The notes under the pieces: model-generated
What the model saw: the letters and a program-made list of their open reading frames with translations, nothing else
What the model was told of the DNA's origin: nothing
The model's database searches: none
In this document: piece by piece, positions 37,054 through 37,110 of the stretch
Layout: each line of letters opens with the position of its first letter
How positions within the stretch are numbered: the stretch's first letter is position 1
Program-made: the position numbers and the translations under genes
DNA from: UBA10427 sp003500135
GTDB taxonomy: Bacteria; Bacteroidota; Bacteroidia; Cytophagales; Cyclobacteriaceae
DNA length: 37,110 nt
Direction of reading: 5' to 3'
Assembly (NCBI GenBank): GCA_963966275.1
Contig: CAWZYQ010000021.1
Location: 1 to 37,110 of the forward strand

Positions 37054-37084
37054 CAAATATAGCCTCAATTTCCCGATTTCTAAA
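37054..37084 (-). promoter_or_regulatory. Bacteroidota-type promoter for the HisA-like gene
   Basis: On the minus strand TTTA (37084-37081) is followed after 19 bases by TATATTTG (37061-37054), an exact TAnnTTTG match. The leader to the ATG at 37004 would be about 45 bases. Confidence 0.6.
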
Positions 37085-37110
37085 CTATGCCGAAAAATTA
37101 AATGTGTTTA

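Noticed and set aside
1..37110. CRISPR arrays, insertion sequences, integrases, toxin-antitoxin pairs or restriction systems
   Set aside because: I looked for regularly spaced short repeats, terminal inverted repeats and transposase-like or nuclease motifs and found none; the only repeat series is the coding PKD repeat.

Overview
The window looks like chromosomal DNA from a free-living member of the Bacteroidota, most likely a Cytophagales relative. The evidence is a large secreted PKD-repeat protein ending in a gliding-motility type (type B) C-terminal domain, paired with a PorP/SprF-family protein of the type IX secretion system; a MurF-alanine racemase fusion; lipoproteins with a bare Cys lipobox; start codons that mostly lack Shine-Dalgarno sequences; and several copies of the Bacteroidota -7 promoter element TAnnTTTG. 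I see no phage, transposase, CRISPR array or integrase.

Layout. 1-3300: a frameshifted DUF4260 membrane-protein gene (-), a Cu/Zn efflux permease fused to a heavy-metal-binding domain (+), and a processive family 2 glycosyltransferase (-). 3267-3829: a gene-poor gap. 3830-9566: a ~1570-residue PKD-repeat surface protein, interrupted by one in-frame TAA, followed by its PorP/SprF partner. 9560-10431: a decayed composite of a TolB-like beta-propeller gene fused by deletion to a YHS-domain gene (-). 10643-16565: asparagine synthetase A, a DUF2834 membrane protein, an alkylglycerol-monooxygenase-like hydroxylase, methylglyoxal synthase, a membrane GAF-PAS protein without a kinase domain, and a hemerythrin-domain protein. 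16486-18437: a small lipoprotein, a GH140-like (DUF4038) glycosidase and tRNA-Pro(GGG). 18688-25262: a TPR/WG-repeat exported protein overlapping a DUF2520 dehydrogenase-like gene, then a UbiA prenyltransferase, purN and purH. 25349-30816: a complete rod-shape operon mreB-mreC-mreD-mrdA-rodA. 30855-37004: a LEA-type lipoprotein, the MurF-Alr fusion (-), a small exported protein of unknown function, a lipoprotein type I pullulanase, and a HisA-like TIM-barrel protein lacking the first catalytic Asp (-).

How the genes work together. The rod operon and the nearby MurF-Alr fusion form a cell-wall neighbourhood: MurF-Alr makes D-Ala and the UDP-MurNAc-pentapeptide precursor, and RodA/PBP2/MreBCD polymerise and crosslink the lateral wall. 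purN and purH supply steps of purine synthesis. The PKD protein and SprF-like protein form a T9SS cargo/partner pair.

The most unusual items are the single nonsense codon in an otherwise intact giant T9SS substrate, the composite TolB-YHS pseudogene whose breakpoints sit at short shared sequences, the HisA-like protein with Ser in place of the catalytic Asp, and the TPR-WG/DUF2520 overlap. I did not find a clear new defence or mobile system. All calls come from reading the sequence; no database search was run.
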